In this document: piece after piece, positions 1 to 10,511 of the stretch
Position numbering within the stretch: position 1 is the stretch's first letter
How the letters are laid out: every line of letters starts with the position of its first letter
DNA from: Luteimicrobium album
Lineage (GTDB): Bacteria > Actinomycetota > Actinomycetes > Actinomycetales > Cellulomonadaceae
NCBI RefSeq assembly: GCF_030161555.1
Contig: NZ_BSUK01000001.1
Coordinates: 2,790,001 to 2,854,000, forward strand
Length of the DNA: 64,000 bases
Direction: 5' to 3'
The notes under the pieces: generated by a model
Database searches by the model: none
What the model saw: the letters and a program-made list of their open reading frames with translations, nothing else
Told to the model about the DNA's origin: nothing
Program-made: the position numbers and the translations under genes

Positions 1-815
1 ACGGCGCGACCTGGCTGCGCACCACGGAGTTCGGCGACGACAAGGACCGCGTCGTCATCAAGTCGGACGGGGACGCCGCGTACATCGCAGGCGACATCGC
101 CTACTACCTCGACAAGCGTGAGCGCGGCTTCGACGACGTCATCATCATGCTCGGCGCCGACCACCATGGGTACGTCGGCCGCATGATGGCGGTCTGCGCC
201 GCGTTCGGGGACACACCCGGCAAGAACCTGCAGATCCTCATCGGCCAGATGGTCAACCTGGTCAAGGACGGCGAGCCGGTCCGCATGTCGAAGCGCGCCG
301 GCACCATCATCACCCTCGAGGATCTGGTGGACGTGGTCGGCGTGGACGCCGGACGCTACGCGCTGGTGCGGTCGTCGTCCGACACCAACATCGACCTCGA
401 CCTCGACCTGCTGGCCCGCGCGACCAACGAGAACCCCGTGTTCTACGTGCAGTACGCGCACGCCCGCACTGCGGCGGTCGACCGGAACGCGGCCGAGCAC
501 GGTGTCACGCGCGACGCGTTCGACCCGGCCCTGCTCACGCACGAGACGGAGTCCGCCCTGCTCGGCGTGCTGACCGAGTTCCCGCGCGTCGTCGCACAGG
601 CGGCGGAGCTGCGCGAGCCGCACCGCGTCGCCCGCTACCTCGAGCAGCTCGCGGGCGCGTACCACTCCTGGTACGCGGCGACCCGCGTCACCCCGCTGGG
701 CGACGAGGAGGTCACCGACCTGCACCGCACGCGCCTGTGGCTCAACGACGCGACCCGCCAGGTCCTCGCCAACGGGCTGGGTCTCCTGGGCGTCAGCGCG
801 CCGGAGCGGATGTGA
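1..815 (+). CDS. argS: Arginyl-tRNA synthetase, C-terminal part (5' end outside window)
   Basis: Class I aminoacyl-tRNA synthetase that charges tRNA-Arg with arginine in the cytosol. The frame is open from the first bases, so the N-terminal part with the HIGH-type motif lies upstream of the window. Visible are the GADHHGY segment, the KMSKS-type loop RMSKRAG near position 285, and the helical anticodon-binding domain ending in [13 protein letters not shown]. The stop overlaps the GTG of lysA (GTGA), so the two are translationally coupled. The argS-lysA-hom-thrC-thrB order is the usual actinobacterial one. Confidence 0.96.
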   Translation, partial: GATWLRTTEFGDDKDRVVIKSDGDAAYIAGDIAYYLDKRERGFDDVIIMLGADHHGYVGRMMAVCAAFGDTPGKNLQILIGQMVNLVKDGEPVRMSKRAGTIITLEDLVDVVGVDAGRYALVRSSSDTNIDLDLDLLARATNENPVFYVQYAHARTAAVDRNAAEHGVTRDAFDPALLTHETESALLGVLTEFPRVVAQAAELREPHRVARYLEQLAGAYHSWYAATRVTPLGDEEVTDLHRTRLWLNDATRQVLANGLGLLGVSAPERM

Positions 816-2190
816 CCGCGGGCGCGCTGCCCGAGCCCTGGTCGCGCGGCACGGTCCGCGGAGCCGACGGCGCGATGAGCGTCGGCGGCGTCGACCTGCG
901 GGAACTCGCGGCCGAGCAGGGGACACCGTCGTACGTGCTCGACGAGGCGGACTTCCGCTCGCGGGCCCGGGCGTACCGGACGGCGTTCGAGCAGGCGTTC
1001 GCGGCGGTCGGGTCCGGCGTCGACGTGTACTACGCGGGCAAGGCGCTGCTGACGGTCGCCGTCGCGCGCTGGGCACGTGAGGAGGGCCTGCGCGTCGACA
1101 CCGCGAGCGGCGGCGAGCTCGCCGTCACGCTGCGCGCCGGCGTGCCGGGGCCGAGCTCGGCCTGCACGGCAACAACAAGTCCGACGCCGAGCTCGAGCAG
1201 GCGCTCGACGCGGGCGTCGGGCGGATCATCGTCGACTCGCTCGTCGAGATCGAGCGGCTCGCGGACCTCGTCGCGGCGCGCGGCGGGGACCCCGCGCCCG
1301 TCATGGTCCGCGTGACCACGGGTGTGCACGCGGGCGGCCACGAGTACATCTCGACGGCGCACGAGGACCAGAAGTTCGGGCTCTCCGTGGCCCCGGGGGC
1401 CGACGGGGGCGAGAGCCCCGCGTTCGCGGCCCTGCGGGCGGTGCTCGCGCGCCCGGAGCTGCACCTGCTCGGCATCCATTCGCACATCGGCTCGCAGATC
1501 CTCGACCCCGACGGCTTCGAGGTCGCGGCCCGCGTCGTCCTGCAGCTCCGCGCCGACCTCGCCGCGGCGACGGGCGTGCTCGTGGCCGAGGTCGACCTCG
1601 GCGGCGGCTACGGCATCGCCTACCTGCCTGGCGAGGTGGCCCTCGACCCCGAGCGCATCGCGAAGGACGTCGCGGGCGCCGTCGACGGCATCGCCGCACG
1701 CCTCGGGACGCCGCTGCCGCGGTTCTCGATCGAGCCGGGGCGGGCGATCGTCGGGCCGGCCGGCCTGACGCTCTACACCGTCGGCACGGTCAAGCCGGTC
1801 GTCGTGACCGGGTCCGACGACGCGACGTTCGTGCGCACCTATGTGTCCGTCGACGGCGGCATGAGCGACAACATCCGTCCCGCGCTCTACGGCGCCCGGT
1901 ACCACGCGGAGCTCGCGAACCGGGTCTCCGACGCGGCGCCCGTCCTGGCGCGCGTCGTCGGGAAGCACTGCGAGAGCGGCGACATCGTCGTGCACGACGT
2001 CGAGCTCCCGGGCGACGTGCGGGCGGGCGACCTGCTCGCGGTCGCCGCGACGGGCGCCTACGGCCGCTCGATGGCGTCCAACTACAACCTGCTCCCGCGG
2101 CCGCCCGTGGTGGCCGTGCTCGACGGCGGCACCCGCGTCCTCGTGCGGCGCGAGACGGTCGACGACCTGCTCGCGCTCGACCTCGGCTGA
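812..2190 (+). CDS. lysA: Diaminopimelate decarboxylase (single-base frame break)
   Basis: PLP enzyme that converts meso-diaminopimelate to L-lysine, the last step of lysine synthesis. The start is the GTG overlapping the argS stop. The PLP-lysine motif YYAGKA lies near residue 75, HGNNKS follows, IHSHIGSQ near residue 225 and the substrate/PLP segments EPGRAIVG and CESGD follow. About 459 residues, normal for the family. The frame breaks at the GGGG run 1147-1150: restoring one G joins the N-terminal part to GLHGNNKS without loss of any conserved segment, so this is probably a sequencing error and not a pseudogene. Confidence 0.95.
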
Positions 2191-2279
2191 CCACCCCGGA
2201 CGCCTCGCCGTCGTCGGTGGCCCGGCGTAGCGTCGGCGCCGCCGCAGCGGCACGAGGACGACGGAGAGGCAGGACGACC

Positions 2280-3183
2280 ATGCCGAGCGAGGTCATCGAG
2301 CGCGCCATCGCGGGAGCACGCGCGAGCAAGGGCCGGCGGAGCGAGGGTTCGGGGCCGTCGCTCGCTGAGCGACGCGCGACCTACGCGCCCGGTCTGCGGC
2401 CCTTCGCGCCGCCGTCGGACGTCACGATCGAGCCGGCCGGGCTCGGCGGCGTGCCGGCGTCGTGGGTGGTCCCGCCGGGCGTGGCCGACGACCGCGTGCT
2501 CTTCTTCGTGCACGGCGGCGGCTTCATGCTCGGATCGATCGCAAGCTACGCCGAGCTCGTCGCGCGGCTCGCCGGGGCGGTGGGCGCGCGGGCGGTCCTC
2601 CCCGCGTACCGCCTGGTCCCGAGCATCCCTTCCCGGCCGGGCTCGGCGACGTCCACGTGGCGTGGGGCGCGCTGCGTGCGTCCGGCGTGCCCGCGTCGTC
2701 GGTCGTGGTGGCCGCGGACTCGGCGGGAGCCAACCTGGTGCCTGCGCTGCTGGTCGCCCTGCGCGACGCCGGGGAGGACCTGCCGGCGGCCGCGCTCCTC
2801 ATGTCGCCCTTCGTCGACCTCACGTGCTCCGGCGCGTCCATGACCGAGCGCGAGGACCGCGACCCGTTGTTCACGCTCGCCTTCCAGCAGCGGATCGCCG
2901 CCGGTTACGCGGGCGACGCCGACGTCTCGGACCCGCGCGTCTCGCCGCTGTTTGCGCGGCTCGACGGACTGCCCCGCTGCTCGTGCAGGTCGGGTCGGAG
3001 GAGGTGCTCTACTCGGACGCGGAGCGGCTGGTGGACGCGGCGCGCGCGGCCGGCGTCGACGCGACGCTCGACGTCGGGGAGGGCATGCTGCACGACTACC
3101 AGGCGGTCGCCGACGCGCCCGAGGCGGTCGCCGCGACGGACCGGGGAGCCGCGTTCCTCCGAGGCGCCGCGGGCTGGAGCTGA
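2280..3183 (+). CDS. Alpha/beta hydrolase of the hormone-sensitive-lipase type (two frame breaks)
   Basis: Probable carboxylesterase. It has the oxyanion-hole motif HGGGF near residue 80 and the nucleophile elbow DSAGAN near residue 150. Later segments carry an acidic residue and a histidine (GMLHDYQ) in the right order for a catalytic triad. About 301 residues, normal for this family. The start is ATG 2280, about 90 bases after lysA. Frame breaks at CCC 2618-2620 and CCCC 2972-2975 are each repaired by one extra C. The gene sits between lysA and hom, which are adjacent in mycobacteria, so it is an insertion into a conserved block. The substrate cannot be read from the sequence. Confidence 0.85.
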
Positions 3184-3231
3184 CCGCCGCCCGTCAGGCG
3201 GACGCACGGTGTCCGGAGCGTGGGCGCCACG

Positions 3232-3237
3232 TATCCT
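3232..3237 (+). promoter_or_regulatory. -10 hexamer of hom (leaderless type)
   Basis: TATCCT ends six bases before the GTG proposed as the hom start. No ribosome-binding site fits between them, so transcription probably begins at or next to the start codon. No convincing -35 is visible. Confidence 0.5.
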
Positions 3238-3243
3238 GTGCGC

Positions 3244-4575
3244 GTGCCTCCGCCCGTCACCTCGCCTCGTCCCGCCCCTTCGCCGCTGCGCGTCGCCGTG
3301 CTGGGGTGCGGCGTCGTCGGCACGCAGGTCGTGCGGCTCCTCACCGAGCAGGCCGACGACCTCGCGGCACGGGTGGGCGCGCCGCTCGAGCTCGTCGGGG
3401 TGGCGGTCCGGAACGTCGATGCGCCCCGTGACCCGGTCGTCGACCGCGCGCTCCTGACCGCCGACGCGGACGAGCTGGTGGCCCGCGCGGACATCGTCGT
3501 CGAGCTCATGGGCGGCCTCGAGCCGGCCCGTGGGCTCCTGCTGCGCGCGATCGAGCACGGCGCATCCGTCGTGACCGCGAACAAGGCGCTGCTCGCGCAG
3601 GACGGCCCGACGCTCTACCGCGCGGCCGACTCGGCGGGCGTCGACGTGTACTACGAGGCGGCCGTCGCGGGCGCGATCCCGATCGTCCGGCCGCTGCGCG
3701 AGTCGCTCACGGGCGACAAGGTCCGCCGCGTGCTCGGCATCGTCAACGGGACCACGAACTACGTGCTCGACCGGATGGCGACCGACGGGCTCGAGCTCGA
3801 CGACGCCGTCAAGGAGGCGCAGGGGCTCGGCTACGCCGAGGCCGACCCGACGGCCGACGTCGAGGGCTACGACGCGGCGTCGAAGGCGGCGATCCTCGCG
3901 AGCCTCGCGTTCCACACGCGCGTGCACCTCGACGACGTCTACCGCGAGGGCATCACGTCCGTGACGGCGTCGGACGTGGCGTGGGCCGAGCGGACGGGCC
4001 ACGCGGTCAAGCTGCTCGCCATCGCCGAGGCCACCGACGACGGCGTGTCCGTGCGCGTGCACCCGGCCCTGGTCCCGCTGGACCACCCGCTCGCCGGGGT
4101 GCGCGGCGCGTACAACGCGGTGTTCGTCGAGGCGGAGGCCGCGGGCGAGCTCATGTTCTACGGCCGCGGCGCGGGCGGCGCCCCCACGGCCTCCGCGGTG
4201 CTCGGCGACGTGGTCTCGGCGGCCCGGCACCGGGTGCTCGGCGGCAAGAGCCCCGAGGAGTCGACCTACGCCGACCTGCCGCTCCTGCCGCACGCGTCCG
4301 CGCTCACGCGCTACCAGGTGCGGCTCGTCGTCGACGACCGCCCGGGCGTGCTCGCGCAGGTCGCGAGCACGTTCGCCGGGCAGGGCGTGTCGATCGAGTC
4401 GGTCCGCCAGGTCCCCGACGGCGACCGTGCGGACGCCGGCTCCGGCGGGTCGGCCGAGCTGCTCATCACCACCCACGTTGCGCCCGAGGCGGCGCTCGCG
4501 TCGACCACGCGCGCCGCCCGCGACCTCGCGCCCGTGCGCGAGGTCACGTCCGTCCTGAGAGTCGAAGGAGTCTGA
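3244..4575 (+). CDS. hom: Homoserine dehydrogenase
   Basis: Reduces aspartate semialdehyde to homoserine with NAD(P)H, the branch point to threonine and methionine. The Rossmann motif GCGVVGTQ is near residue 20, the catalytic-domain segments GTTNYVLD and [10 protein letters not shown] near residues 170-210, and a C-terminal ACT domain ([13 protein letters not shown]) suggests feedback control, probably by threonine. 443 residues, intact. GTG 3244 was chosen because a -10-like hexamer ends just upstream; in-frame GTG codons at 3220 and 3238 are alternatives. The stop overlaps the thrC ATG (TGATG). Confidence 0.95.
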   Translation: MPPPVTSPRPAPSPLRVAVLGCGVVGTQVVRLLTEQADDLAARVGAPLELVGVAVRNVDAPRDPVVDRALLTADADELVARADIVVELMGGLEPARGLLLRAIEHGASVVTANKALLAQDGPTLYRAADSAGVDVYYEAAVAGAIPIVRPLRESLTGDKVRRVLGIVNGTTNYVLDRMATDGLELDDAVKEAQGLGYAEADPTADVEGYDAASKAAILASLAFHTRVHLDDVYREGITSVTASDVAWAERTGHAVKLLAIAEATDDGVSVRVHPALVPLDHPLAGVRGAYNAVFVEAEAAGELMFYGRGAGGAPTASAVLGDVVSAARHRVLGGKSPEESTYADLPLLPHASALTRYQVRLVVDDRPGVLAQVASTFAGQGVSIESVRQVPDGDRADAGSGGSAELLITTHVAPEAALASTTRAARDLAPVREVTSVLRVEGV

Positions 4576-5674
4576 TGGCCCACCAGTGGAGGGGCGTCGT
4601 CGCCGAGTACGCCGACCGCCTGCCCGAGCACGTGCGCGAGCGCGTCGTCACGCTCGGCGAGGGCGGCACGCCGCTCGTCGCCGCGCCGGTGCTGTCGGAG
4701 CGCACGGGCGCGGACGTGTACGTCAAGGTCGAGGGCATGAACCCGACGGGCTCGTTCAAGGACCGCGGCATGACGACCGCGATCTCCGCGGCAGCGGGCC
4801 GTGGCGCGAAGGCCGTGGTGTGCGCCTCGACGGGCAACACGTCCGCGTCGGCCGCCGCGTACGCGACCCGCGCGGGGATGACCTGCGCGGTGCTCGTGCC
4901 GGACGGCAAGATCGCGATGGGCAAGCTGAGCCAGGCGATCGCGCACGGCGCGCGCCTCCTGCAGGTCGACGGGAACTTCGACGACTGCCTCGTCGCGGCA
5001 CGCAAGCTCGCCGAGGTCTACCCGGTCGAGCTGGTGAACTCCGTGAACCCGGACCGCATCGAGGGCCAGAAGACTGCGGCGTTCGAGGTCGTGGACGCGC
5101 TGGGCGACGCGCCCGACATCCACGCCCTGCCCGTCGGCAACGCGGGCAACATCACGGCGTACTGGAAGGGCTACCGCGAGTACGCGGGCCGGCTTCCCGA
5201 GGCGCCCGGCGGCACGCTGCCGGCCGTCGCGACCCGCACCCCCGCCATGTGGGGCTTCCAGGCCGCGGGCGCCGCGCCCATCGTGCTGGGCCACCCGGTC
5301 GACCAGCCCGAGACCATCGCTACCGCGATCCGCATCGGCAACCCGGCGTCCTGGGCGCAGGCCGAGGCCGCGCGCGACGACTCGGGCGGCGTCATCGAGG
5401 CCGTGTCCGACGACGAGATCCTCGCCGCGCACCGTGTCCTGTCCGCCGAGGTCGGGGTGTTCGTCGAGCCGGCGTCCGCGGCGGGCGTCGCGGGGCTGCT
5501 GCGCCGCGCCGCGCAGGGCCACGTGCCCGCGGGTGCGCGCGTCGTCGTCACTGTCACCGGGCACGGGCTCAAGGACCCCAGTGGGCCCTGCGCACCCCCG
5601 ACGGCAGCGAGGTCGTGCCGCAGCGGGTGGGCGCCGACGTCGTGTCCATCGCGACCGCGCTCGGCCTCGAGTAG
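4575..5674 (+). CDS. thrC: Threonine synthase (frame break near the C-terminus)
   Basis: PLP enzyme that converts O-phosphohomoserine to threonine. The PLP lysine lies in GSFKDRGM near residue 61, followed by STGNTSAS, the phosphate cup [12 protein letters not shown] and the C-terminal GHGLKD. The start ATG 4575 overlaps the hom stop. Restoring one C in the run 5576-5579 gives the family-typical ending ALGLE with stop at 5674; as sequenced the frame continues as nonsense into thrB. About 366 residues after repair. Confidence 0.94.
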
Positions 5675-5698
5675 CGACCGGACGCGGGGAGACCGCCG

Positions 5699-6772
5699 AT
5701 GCAGCTGGGTGCCGACCACGTCCGGGTGCGGGTGCCGGCGACGAGCGCCAACCTCGGACCGGGGTTCGACGCGCTCGGGCTCGCGCTCGCGATCCACGAC
5801 GAGGTCGAGGTGCGCCTGCTCGCGTCCGAGGACGTCGTCGTCGAGGTCGACGGGGAGGGCGCGGGCGAGGTCCCGACCGACGCGAGCCACCTGGTCGCGC
5901 GTGCCGTGCGGGTCGGGCTGGACGCCGTCGGGGCGCCGGTCACGGGCCTGCACCTCGTGTGCCGCAACGTGATCCCGCACGGGCGTGGGCTCGGGTCCTC
6001 TGCCGCGGCCGCGGTCGCCGGGCTCGTGGCCGCGCGCGGGCTCGTCGCCGACCCCTCCGTGCTCGACGACGCGACCGTCCTCGCGCTCGCGACCGAGCTC
6101 GAGGGTCACCCCGACAACGCCGCGCCGGCGATCCTCGGCGGCGCCACGGTCGCGTGGACGCCCGACGCCCGGCCGGGGTCCGCGGCGGACGACGACGGTC
6201 CCGCGCCGGCGCGCGCGGTGCGCCTCGAGGTCCACCCGGACATCGTCGCGACGGTCGTGATCCCGACGACCCGCCTCGCCACCAGCCACGCCCGCGGGGT
6301 CCTGCCCACGCACGTGCCGCACGCCGACGCCGCCGCCAACGCCGGGCGCGCCGCTCTCCTGGTCGAGGCGCTGACCCACCGGCCGGACCTGCTCTTCGAC
6401 GCGACCCACGACCTCCTGCACCAGCGCTACCGCGCCGACGTCATGCCGGGAACATGGCGGCTCGTCGACGCGTTACGTCGGCAGGGTCTCGCGGCGGTCG
6501 TGTCCGGCGCAGGCCCGACGGCGCTCGTCCTCACGACGCCGCCCGCGACGTCCGAGCTGGACGCCGCCCTCGAGTCCGAGGTGGACCTGCGCCGTTGGCG
6601 CGTCGAACGCCCCGCGATCGCCCCGGAGGGCAAGCGTGGAGCGGCTCTGACGTCCGGCGTCGGGCCGTGTCCCGCGGCGTGTCGCGTCGCGGGCGATGGC
6701 AAGATCGGCACGACGCCGGTGCTAGACTGGCGCCGATCCCTCGCACACGACGCGATCACCAGATGCGTGTAG
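5699..6772 (+). CDS. thrB: Homoserine kinase; C-terminus uncertain
   Basis: GHMP kinase that phosphorylates homoserine, supplying the substrate of thrC. It shows the N-terminal [12 protein letters not shown], the ATP loop [11 protein letters not shown] near residue 95 and the third GHMP motif [10 protein letters not shown]. The frame stays open to 6772, giving 357 residues, longer than the usual 300-320. The last 45 or so residues cover a likely rho promoter and look unlike the family. If the G run 6628-6630 had one base fewer, the protein would end at 6650. That would be an insertion, unlike the other breaks in this window, so the end is left as sequenced. Confidence 0.9.
   Translation: MQLGADHVRVRVPATSANLGPGFDALGLALAIHDEVEVRLLASEDVVVEVDGEGAGEVPTDASHLVARAVRVGLDAVGAPVTGLHLVCRNVIPHGRGLGSSAAAAVAGLVAARGLVADPSVLDDATVLALATELEGHPDNAAPAILGGATVAWTPDARPGSAADDDGPAPARAVRLEVHPDIVATVVIPTTRLATSHARGVLPTHVPHADAAANAGRAALLVEALTHRPDLLFDATHDLLHQRYRADVMPGTWRLVDALRRQGLAAVVSGAGPTALVLTTPPATSELDAALESEVDLRRWRVERPAIAPEGKRGAALTSGVGPCPAACRVAGDGKIGTTPVLDWRRSLAHDAITRCV
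6720..6728 (+). promoter_or_regulatory. Probable extended -10 promoter of rho
   Basis: TGCTAGACT combines a TG extension with the -10 hexamer TAGACT. It lies about 220 bases before the rho start, leaving a long 5' leader (6730-6946). A -35 is weak. Rho leaders often mediate autoregulation, but no clear attenuator hairpin was seen. Confidence 0.4.
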
Positions 6773-6946
6773 TGATGTGGCCGTCCACGGTCACCGTGCC
6801 TTCGGATTCACCTCATCCAGCACCAGCACACGTCGCCGTACGCCTGGTTCTCGGATTCACCCGTGCAGCCCGCTCCGCGGCTCGCACACCGACTCCCGGT
6901 GCCCGCCCTCTGAGCGGCAGGCACGACTCAAGGGGAAGGGTCCTTC

Positions 6947-8917
6947 GTGACTGACACCACCGCCCGATCCGGTTCGCTGTCCGCGCTCCGCCTGCCCGAG
7001 CTGCAGGCGCTCGCGACCGAGCTCGGCGTCAAGGGCACCTCCAAGATGCGCAAGAGCGACCTCGTCGACGCGATCTCGTCGGCGCGCTCCGGCGCTCCCG
7101 CACGGACCGAGGACGCGCCCGCGCGCCGTACCCGCCGTGCCGCGGAGCCCGCGCAGACCACCGACGAGGCCGAGCGCGCGCCGCGTGAGCGTCGCAGCGC
7201 GCCGGCGTCCGGCGCCGACAAGGCGCGCGTGGCCGTCGCGGCCGCGCTGACCGAGACCGCGAGCCGTCCGGTCGAGGCACGCCTCGCCGACGGCGAGAAC
7301 ACCGACGAGCGTGCGGCGCGCGCTGCTGCGGCCGCGGCCGGCGTGACCGGCGAGCGTCGTTCGCGCCGCTCCGGCCGCGACGCGGGCGCGCCGCCCCGCA
7401 ACGTCGACACCAGCGACCTGCTGGACACCCTGCCCGTGAAGCGGGACGGCGCCGAGCGCCGCGACGACGCGAGCACGGGCCAGGCCGAGCGCCGCGACGG
7501 CGACGGCTCGCAGCGGCAGCGCGACCGTCAGGGCTCCGGCCAGGGCGGCGAGAAGCGCCAGCAGGGCGGCAACGCCGGCCAGGGCGGCGGGGGCGGCAAC
7601 GTCCAGGACGACGAGCGGCCCGGCCGTCGTCGTCGGGCGCGCGAGCGCAACCGCGACCGCAACAAGCGGGGCCGCACGGGCCGCGGCGGCGCCCCGGCGG
7701 ACCTCGCGAGCCTCGACGACGTCGAGCTCGCCGAGGACGACGTGCTGCTGCCCGTCGCCGGTGTGCTCGACATCCTCGACAACTACGCGTTCGTGCGCAC
7801 GAGCGGCTACCTGCCCGGCCCGAACGACGTCTACGTCTCGCTCGGCCAGGTCAAGAAGTCCGGCCTGCGCCGTGGTGACGCCGTCACCGGCGCGGTCCGC
7901 CAGCCCCGCGACGGCGAGCAGCAGGCGGGCGGCACCAACCGCCAGAAGTTCAACGCCCTGGTCCGTCTCGACACCGTCAACGGCCAGACGCCGGAGGAGG
8001 CGCGTCAGCGCGCCGAGTTCTCCAAGCTGACGCCGCTGTACCCGCAGGAGCGCCTGCGCCTCGAGAACCCCGAGAACACGCGCCTCACGCCGCGCGTCAT
8101 CGACATCGTCGCTCCGATCGGCAAGGGCCAGCGCGGCCTCATCGTCGCGCCGCCCAAGGCCGGCAAGACGATCATCATGCAGCAGATCGCGAACGCGATC
8201 ACGACCAACAATCCTGAGGTCCACCTCATGGTCGTGCTGGTCGACGAGCGGCCCGAAGAGGTCACGGACATGGAGCGGACGGTCAAGGGCGAGGTCATCG
8301 CCTCGACCTTCGACCGCCCCGCGTCCGACCACACGATCGTCGCGGAGCTCGCCATCGAGCGCGCCAAGCGCCTCGTGGAGCTCGGCCAGGACGTCGTCGT
8401 GCTGCTCGACTCGATCACCCGTCTGTCGCGCGCCTACAACCTGGCCGCGCCGGCGTCGGGCCGCATCCTGTCGGGTGGTGTGGACGCCGCGGCGCTGTAC
8501 CCGCCCAAGAAGTTCTTCGGCGCGGCGCGCAACATCGAGAACGGCGGCTCGCTGACGATCCTCGGCTCGGCGCTCGTCGAGACCGGCTCGAAGATGGACG
8601 AGATCATCTTCGAGGAGTTCAAGGGCACCGGGAACATGGAGCTCCGGCTCTCCCGCTCGCTCGCGGACAAGCGGATCTTCCCGGCCGTCGACGTCAACGG
8701 CTCGGGCACCCGGCGCGAGGAGATCCTCATGCCGCGCGACGAGCTGCAGATCGTCTACAAGCTGCGCCGCGTGCTCGGTGCGCTCGACCAGCAGCAGGCC
8801 ATCGAGCTCCTGCTGGGCAAGCTCAAGGACACCAAGTCCAACGTGGAGTTCCTGCTCCAGGTGCAGAAGACGACGCCGGGCGCGCTCGGCGACGAGAACG
8901 CCGGACGCACCATCTGA
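6947..8917 (+). CDS. rho: Transcription termination factor Rho
   Basis: Hexameric RNA-dependent ATPase that ends transcription at unstructured C-rich RNA. The start is GTG 6947 behind a purine-rich AAGGGGAAGGG. The order is an N-terminal Rho_N/SAP-like helix pair (residues 8-45), then a long insertion (about 50-245) rich in Arg, Asp, Asn, Gly and Gln, typical of actinobacterial Rho, then the cold-shock-like RNA-binding domain with LDNYAFVR and GDAVTGAVR. The ATPase domain follows with Walker A PKAGKT near residue 403, Walker B VVVLLDSITR and the Q/R-loop region. 656 residues, intact. Confidence 0.97.
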   Translation: MTDTTARSGSLSALRLPELQALATELGVKGTSKMRKSDLVDAISSARSGAPARTEDAPARRTRRAAEPAQTTDEAERAPRERRSAPASGADKARVAVAAALTETASRPVEARLADGENTDERAARAAAAAAGVTGERRSRRSGRDAGAPPRNVDTSDLLDTLPVKRDGAERRDDASTGQAERRDGDGSQRQRDRQGSGQGGEKRQQGGNAGQGGGGGNVQDDERPGRRRRARERNRDRNKRGRTGRGGAPADLASLDDVELAEDDVLLPVAGVLDILDNYAFVRTSGYLPGPNDVYVSLGQVKKSGLRRGDAVTGAVRQPRDGEQQAGGTNRQKFNALVRLDTVNGQTPEEARQRAEFSKLTPLYPQERLRLENPENTRLTPRVIDIVAPIGKGQRGLIVAPPKAGKTIIMQQIANAITTNNPEVHLMVVLVDERPEEVTDMERTVKGEVIASTFDRPASDHTIVAELAIERAKRLVELGQDVVVLLDSITRLSRAYNLAAPASGRILSGGVDAAALYPPKKFFGAARNIENGGSLTILGSALVETGSKMDEIIFEEFKGTGNMELRLSRSLADKRIFPAVDVNGSGTRREEILMPRDELQIVYKLRRVLGALDQQQAIELLLGKLKDTKSNVEFLLQVQKTTPGALGDENAGRTI

Positions 8918-8934
8918 CGTCCCCGCGCACGACG

Positions 8935-8966
8935 ACGGCCGCTCCGGTTCCGACCGGGGCGGCCGT
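8935..8966 (+). terminator. Hairpin after rho
   Basis: Fourteen-base stem ACGGCCGCTCCGGT pairing with ACCGGGGCGGCCGT around a 4-base loop, with one G-U pair, followed by the pyrimidine-rich TCTCGTCTT. It lies 18 bases after the rho stop and faces the end of the convergent glycosyltransferase. Confidence 0.75.
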
Positions 8967-9049
8967 TCTCGTCTTCCCGCCGTTCGTGGGCCGGCACTTC
9001 CGCCGCGCCCGCACGCGGGAGGGGGCGGGTGGGAGCCGGGGTGCTCGGG

Positions 9050-10315
9050 TCAGCGGACGACGGCGGTGAGCGCGGCCCGATAGGTCTCCTCGACCCGGGC
9101 TCCGATCACGTCGACGTCGAACCGGGCCGCCGCGCTGCGCTGGCGAGCGACGGTCTGCTCGCGCGTGACGTCGTCGTCGAGGTCGGCGAGCCAGGTCGCG
9201 AGCGTCCCGGCGAAGATGGCGGTGTCGCGCGGGTCGACGAGCTGGTCCTCGAGGCCGCGCATGACGGTTCGGTAGCCGGGGTTGTCGCCGGCGAGGACGA
9301 CGCCGCGCGACGCCGCGAGCGCCTCGACGACGGAGATGCCGAAGCTCTCACCGCCCGTCGACGGCAGCGCGACGACGTCGGCGTCCTGGAGGAACGCGGC
9401 CTTGTCCTCCTCGGCGAGGAATCCGGGGAACGTGACCCGGTCGCCGATCCCCCCGCGTTCGGTGGCGGTGCGAAGCTCGTCGAGCAGCGGGCCGCGGCCC
9501 GCGATCGTGGCGCGCCACGGGAGGCCGGGGACGCCGGCGTGGAGGCGCACGAGCGCGTCCACGAGCTCGCGCGGGCCCTTCCGGTCGACCAGCCGACCGA
9601 GGAACGCGACGTGCGGGACGGCGCCCTCGGGGCGATGAGGGACCAGGGGACGGTCGGGCGCTGGCACGAACCGCGCCGTGTCGACCGGGTTCCCGACGAC
9701 ACGCGGATCAAGGCCGAACGCGTCGTGCGCGAACTCCTGCGCGGCCTCCGAGACCGCGAGGACGGCGTCGAACCGGGCGAGCCGCCTGCGCTCGAGAACC
9801 CCGAGCACCCGCGTGCCCGCGGACACGAGCCGGGACTGCGGGTAGATGTGGAACGTCCCGACGACGGCGGCCCGGTGCCCGTCCTGCTGGGTCACCGCGG
9901 CGATCACGCGCCCGGCGAGGAAGGGGCTGTAAGGCATCTGCACGTGCAGGACGTCCAGCCCGAGGCGCTCCACGAGCTCGCGTGCCTCGGCCCGCGGCAC
10001 GGGGCGCGGCGTGCCCAGCCGGTTCCCGTTGAACCGCACGTTCACGGTCCGCCCCACCACGTGCAGGTTCTCGAGGTCCGTGCGCTCGCTCGACGCCGTC
10101 AGGTAGTGCACGGTGTGCCCTCGCGCGGCCAGCCACGCGCCGAGCGTCAGCACGTACTGCTGCACGCCGTCGGGCCGGTCGAGCGAGTCGTCGATCAGCA
10201 GCCCGACGGTCAGCGGCGGAGTGCCGTCCGCGGCCGCCCCGCCGTCGTCGGGAACGCCCTCGGTCCGGGGGAGGCGGGCGTCGTCGTGGGGGCGGGTGCG
10301 GGGCGTGGTGCTCAT
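9050..10315 (-). CDS. GT4-type glycosyltransferase
   Basis: Retaining GT-B glycosyltransferase, probably acting on a lipid or cell-surface glycan from a nucleotide sugar. The N-terminal domain has DRPDGVQQY and HTVHYLTAS; the C-terminal donor domain has [12 protein letters not shown] and the acidic motif [16 protein letters not shown]. 421 residues from ATG 10315; ATG 10324 is an in-frame alternative, but a TAGGAT hexamer seven bases upstream favours 10315 as a leaderless start. The gene is antisense between rho and rpmE, neighbours in mycobacteria. Acceptor and product are unknown. Confidence 0.88.
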   Translation of the reverse strand: MSTTPRTRPHDDARLPRTEGVPDDGGAAADGTPPLTVGLLIDDSLDRPDGVQQYVLTLGAWLAARGHTVHYLTASSERTDLENLHVVGRTVNVRFNGNRLGTPRPVPRAEARELVERLGLDVLHVQMPYSPFLAGRVIAAVTQQDGHRAAVVGTFHIYPQSRLVSAGTRVLGVLERRRLARFDAVLAVSEAAQEFAHDAFGLDPRVVGNPVDTARFVPAPDRPLVPHRPEGAVPHVAFLGRLVDRKGPRELVDALVRLHAGVPGLPWRATIAGRGPLLDELRTATERGGIGDRVTFPGFLAEEDKAAFLQDADVVALPSTGGESFGISVVEALAASRGVVLAGDNPGYRTVMRGLEDQLVDPRDTAIFAGTLATWLADLDDDVTREQTVARQRSAAARFDVDVIGARVEETYRAALTAVVR

Positions 10316-10322
10316 CGCTCCC

Positions 10323-10328
10323 ATCCTA
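10323..10328 (-). promoter_or_regulatory. -10 hexamer of the glycosyltransferase (leaderless type)
   Basis: On the minus strand TAGGAT ends seven bases before ATG 10315. The -35 region would fall at the edge of the 73-bp palindromic repeat starting at 10346. Confidence 0.5.
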
Positions 10329-10345
10329 CGAACGCGGCGCCCGAC

Positions 10346-10418
10346 GCCGAGCAAGCGCCTCTCGCGCCGACCAAGCGGACGCCTTCTGCTTGCTCGAGGT
10401 GAAACCCGCTTGCTCGAC
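10346..10418. repeat. 73-bp palindromic element, copy A
   Basis: Two 32-base arms with a 9-base loop (10378-10386). Each arm carries two GAGCAAGC-type boxes 20 bases apart, direct within the arm and inverted between arms (GCTTGCTC on the right). One box in this copy is changed to GACCAAGC. The same 32-9-32 layout recurs at 50280-50352 and 51456-51528. This copy lies between the divergent glycosyltransferase and rpmE. Confidence 0.85.
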
Positions 10419-10505
10419 GAGCAGGCGAAGGCGACACGGCGCACATCCCCGCCCTCCCGCCCCGGACTGAACCGTGCGGGTTTGGGACCACGACCGACGA
10501 TCTGG

Positions 10506-10511
10506 CAGAAT
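10506..10511 (+). promoter_or_regulatory. Possible -10 hexamer of rpmE
   Basis: CAGAAT in the context CTGGCAGAATGG, about 80 bases before the rpmE start. No clear -35. Sites of the same form precede other genes in the window. Confidence 0.35.

Noticed and set aside
1030..2253. Long open frame on the minus strand over lysA
   Set aside because: Arg/Asp/Val-rich composition typical of the complement of high-G+C coding sequence; the plus strand encodes a clear LysA.
10346..10418. CRISPR or tandem repeat array
   Set aside because: The boxes form one inverted structure with fixed spacing and no series of spacers; no cas genes in the window.
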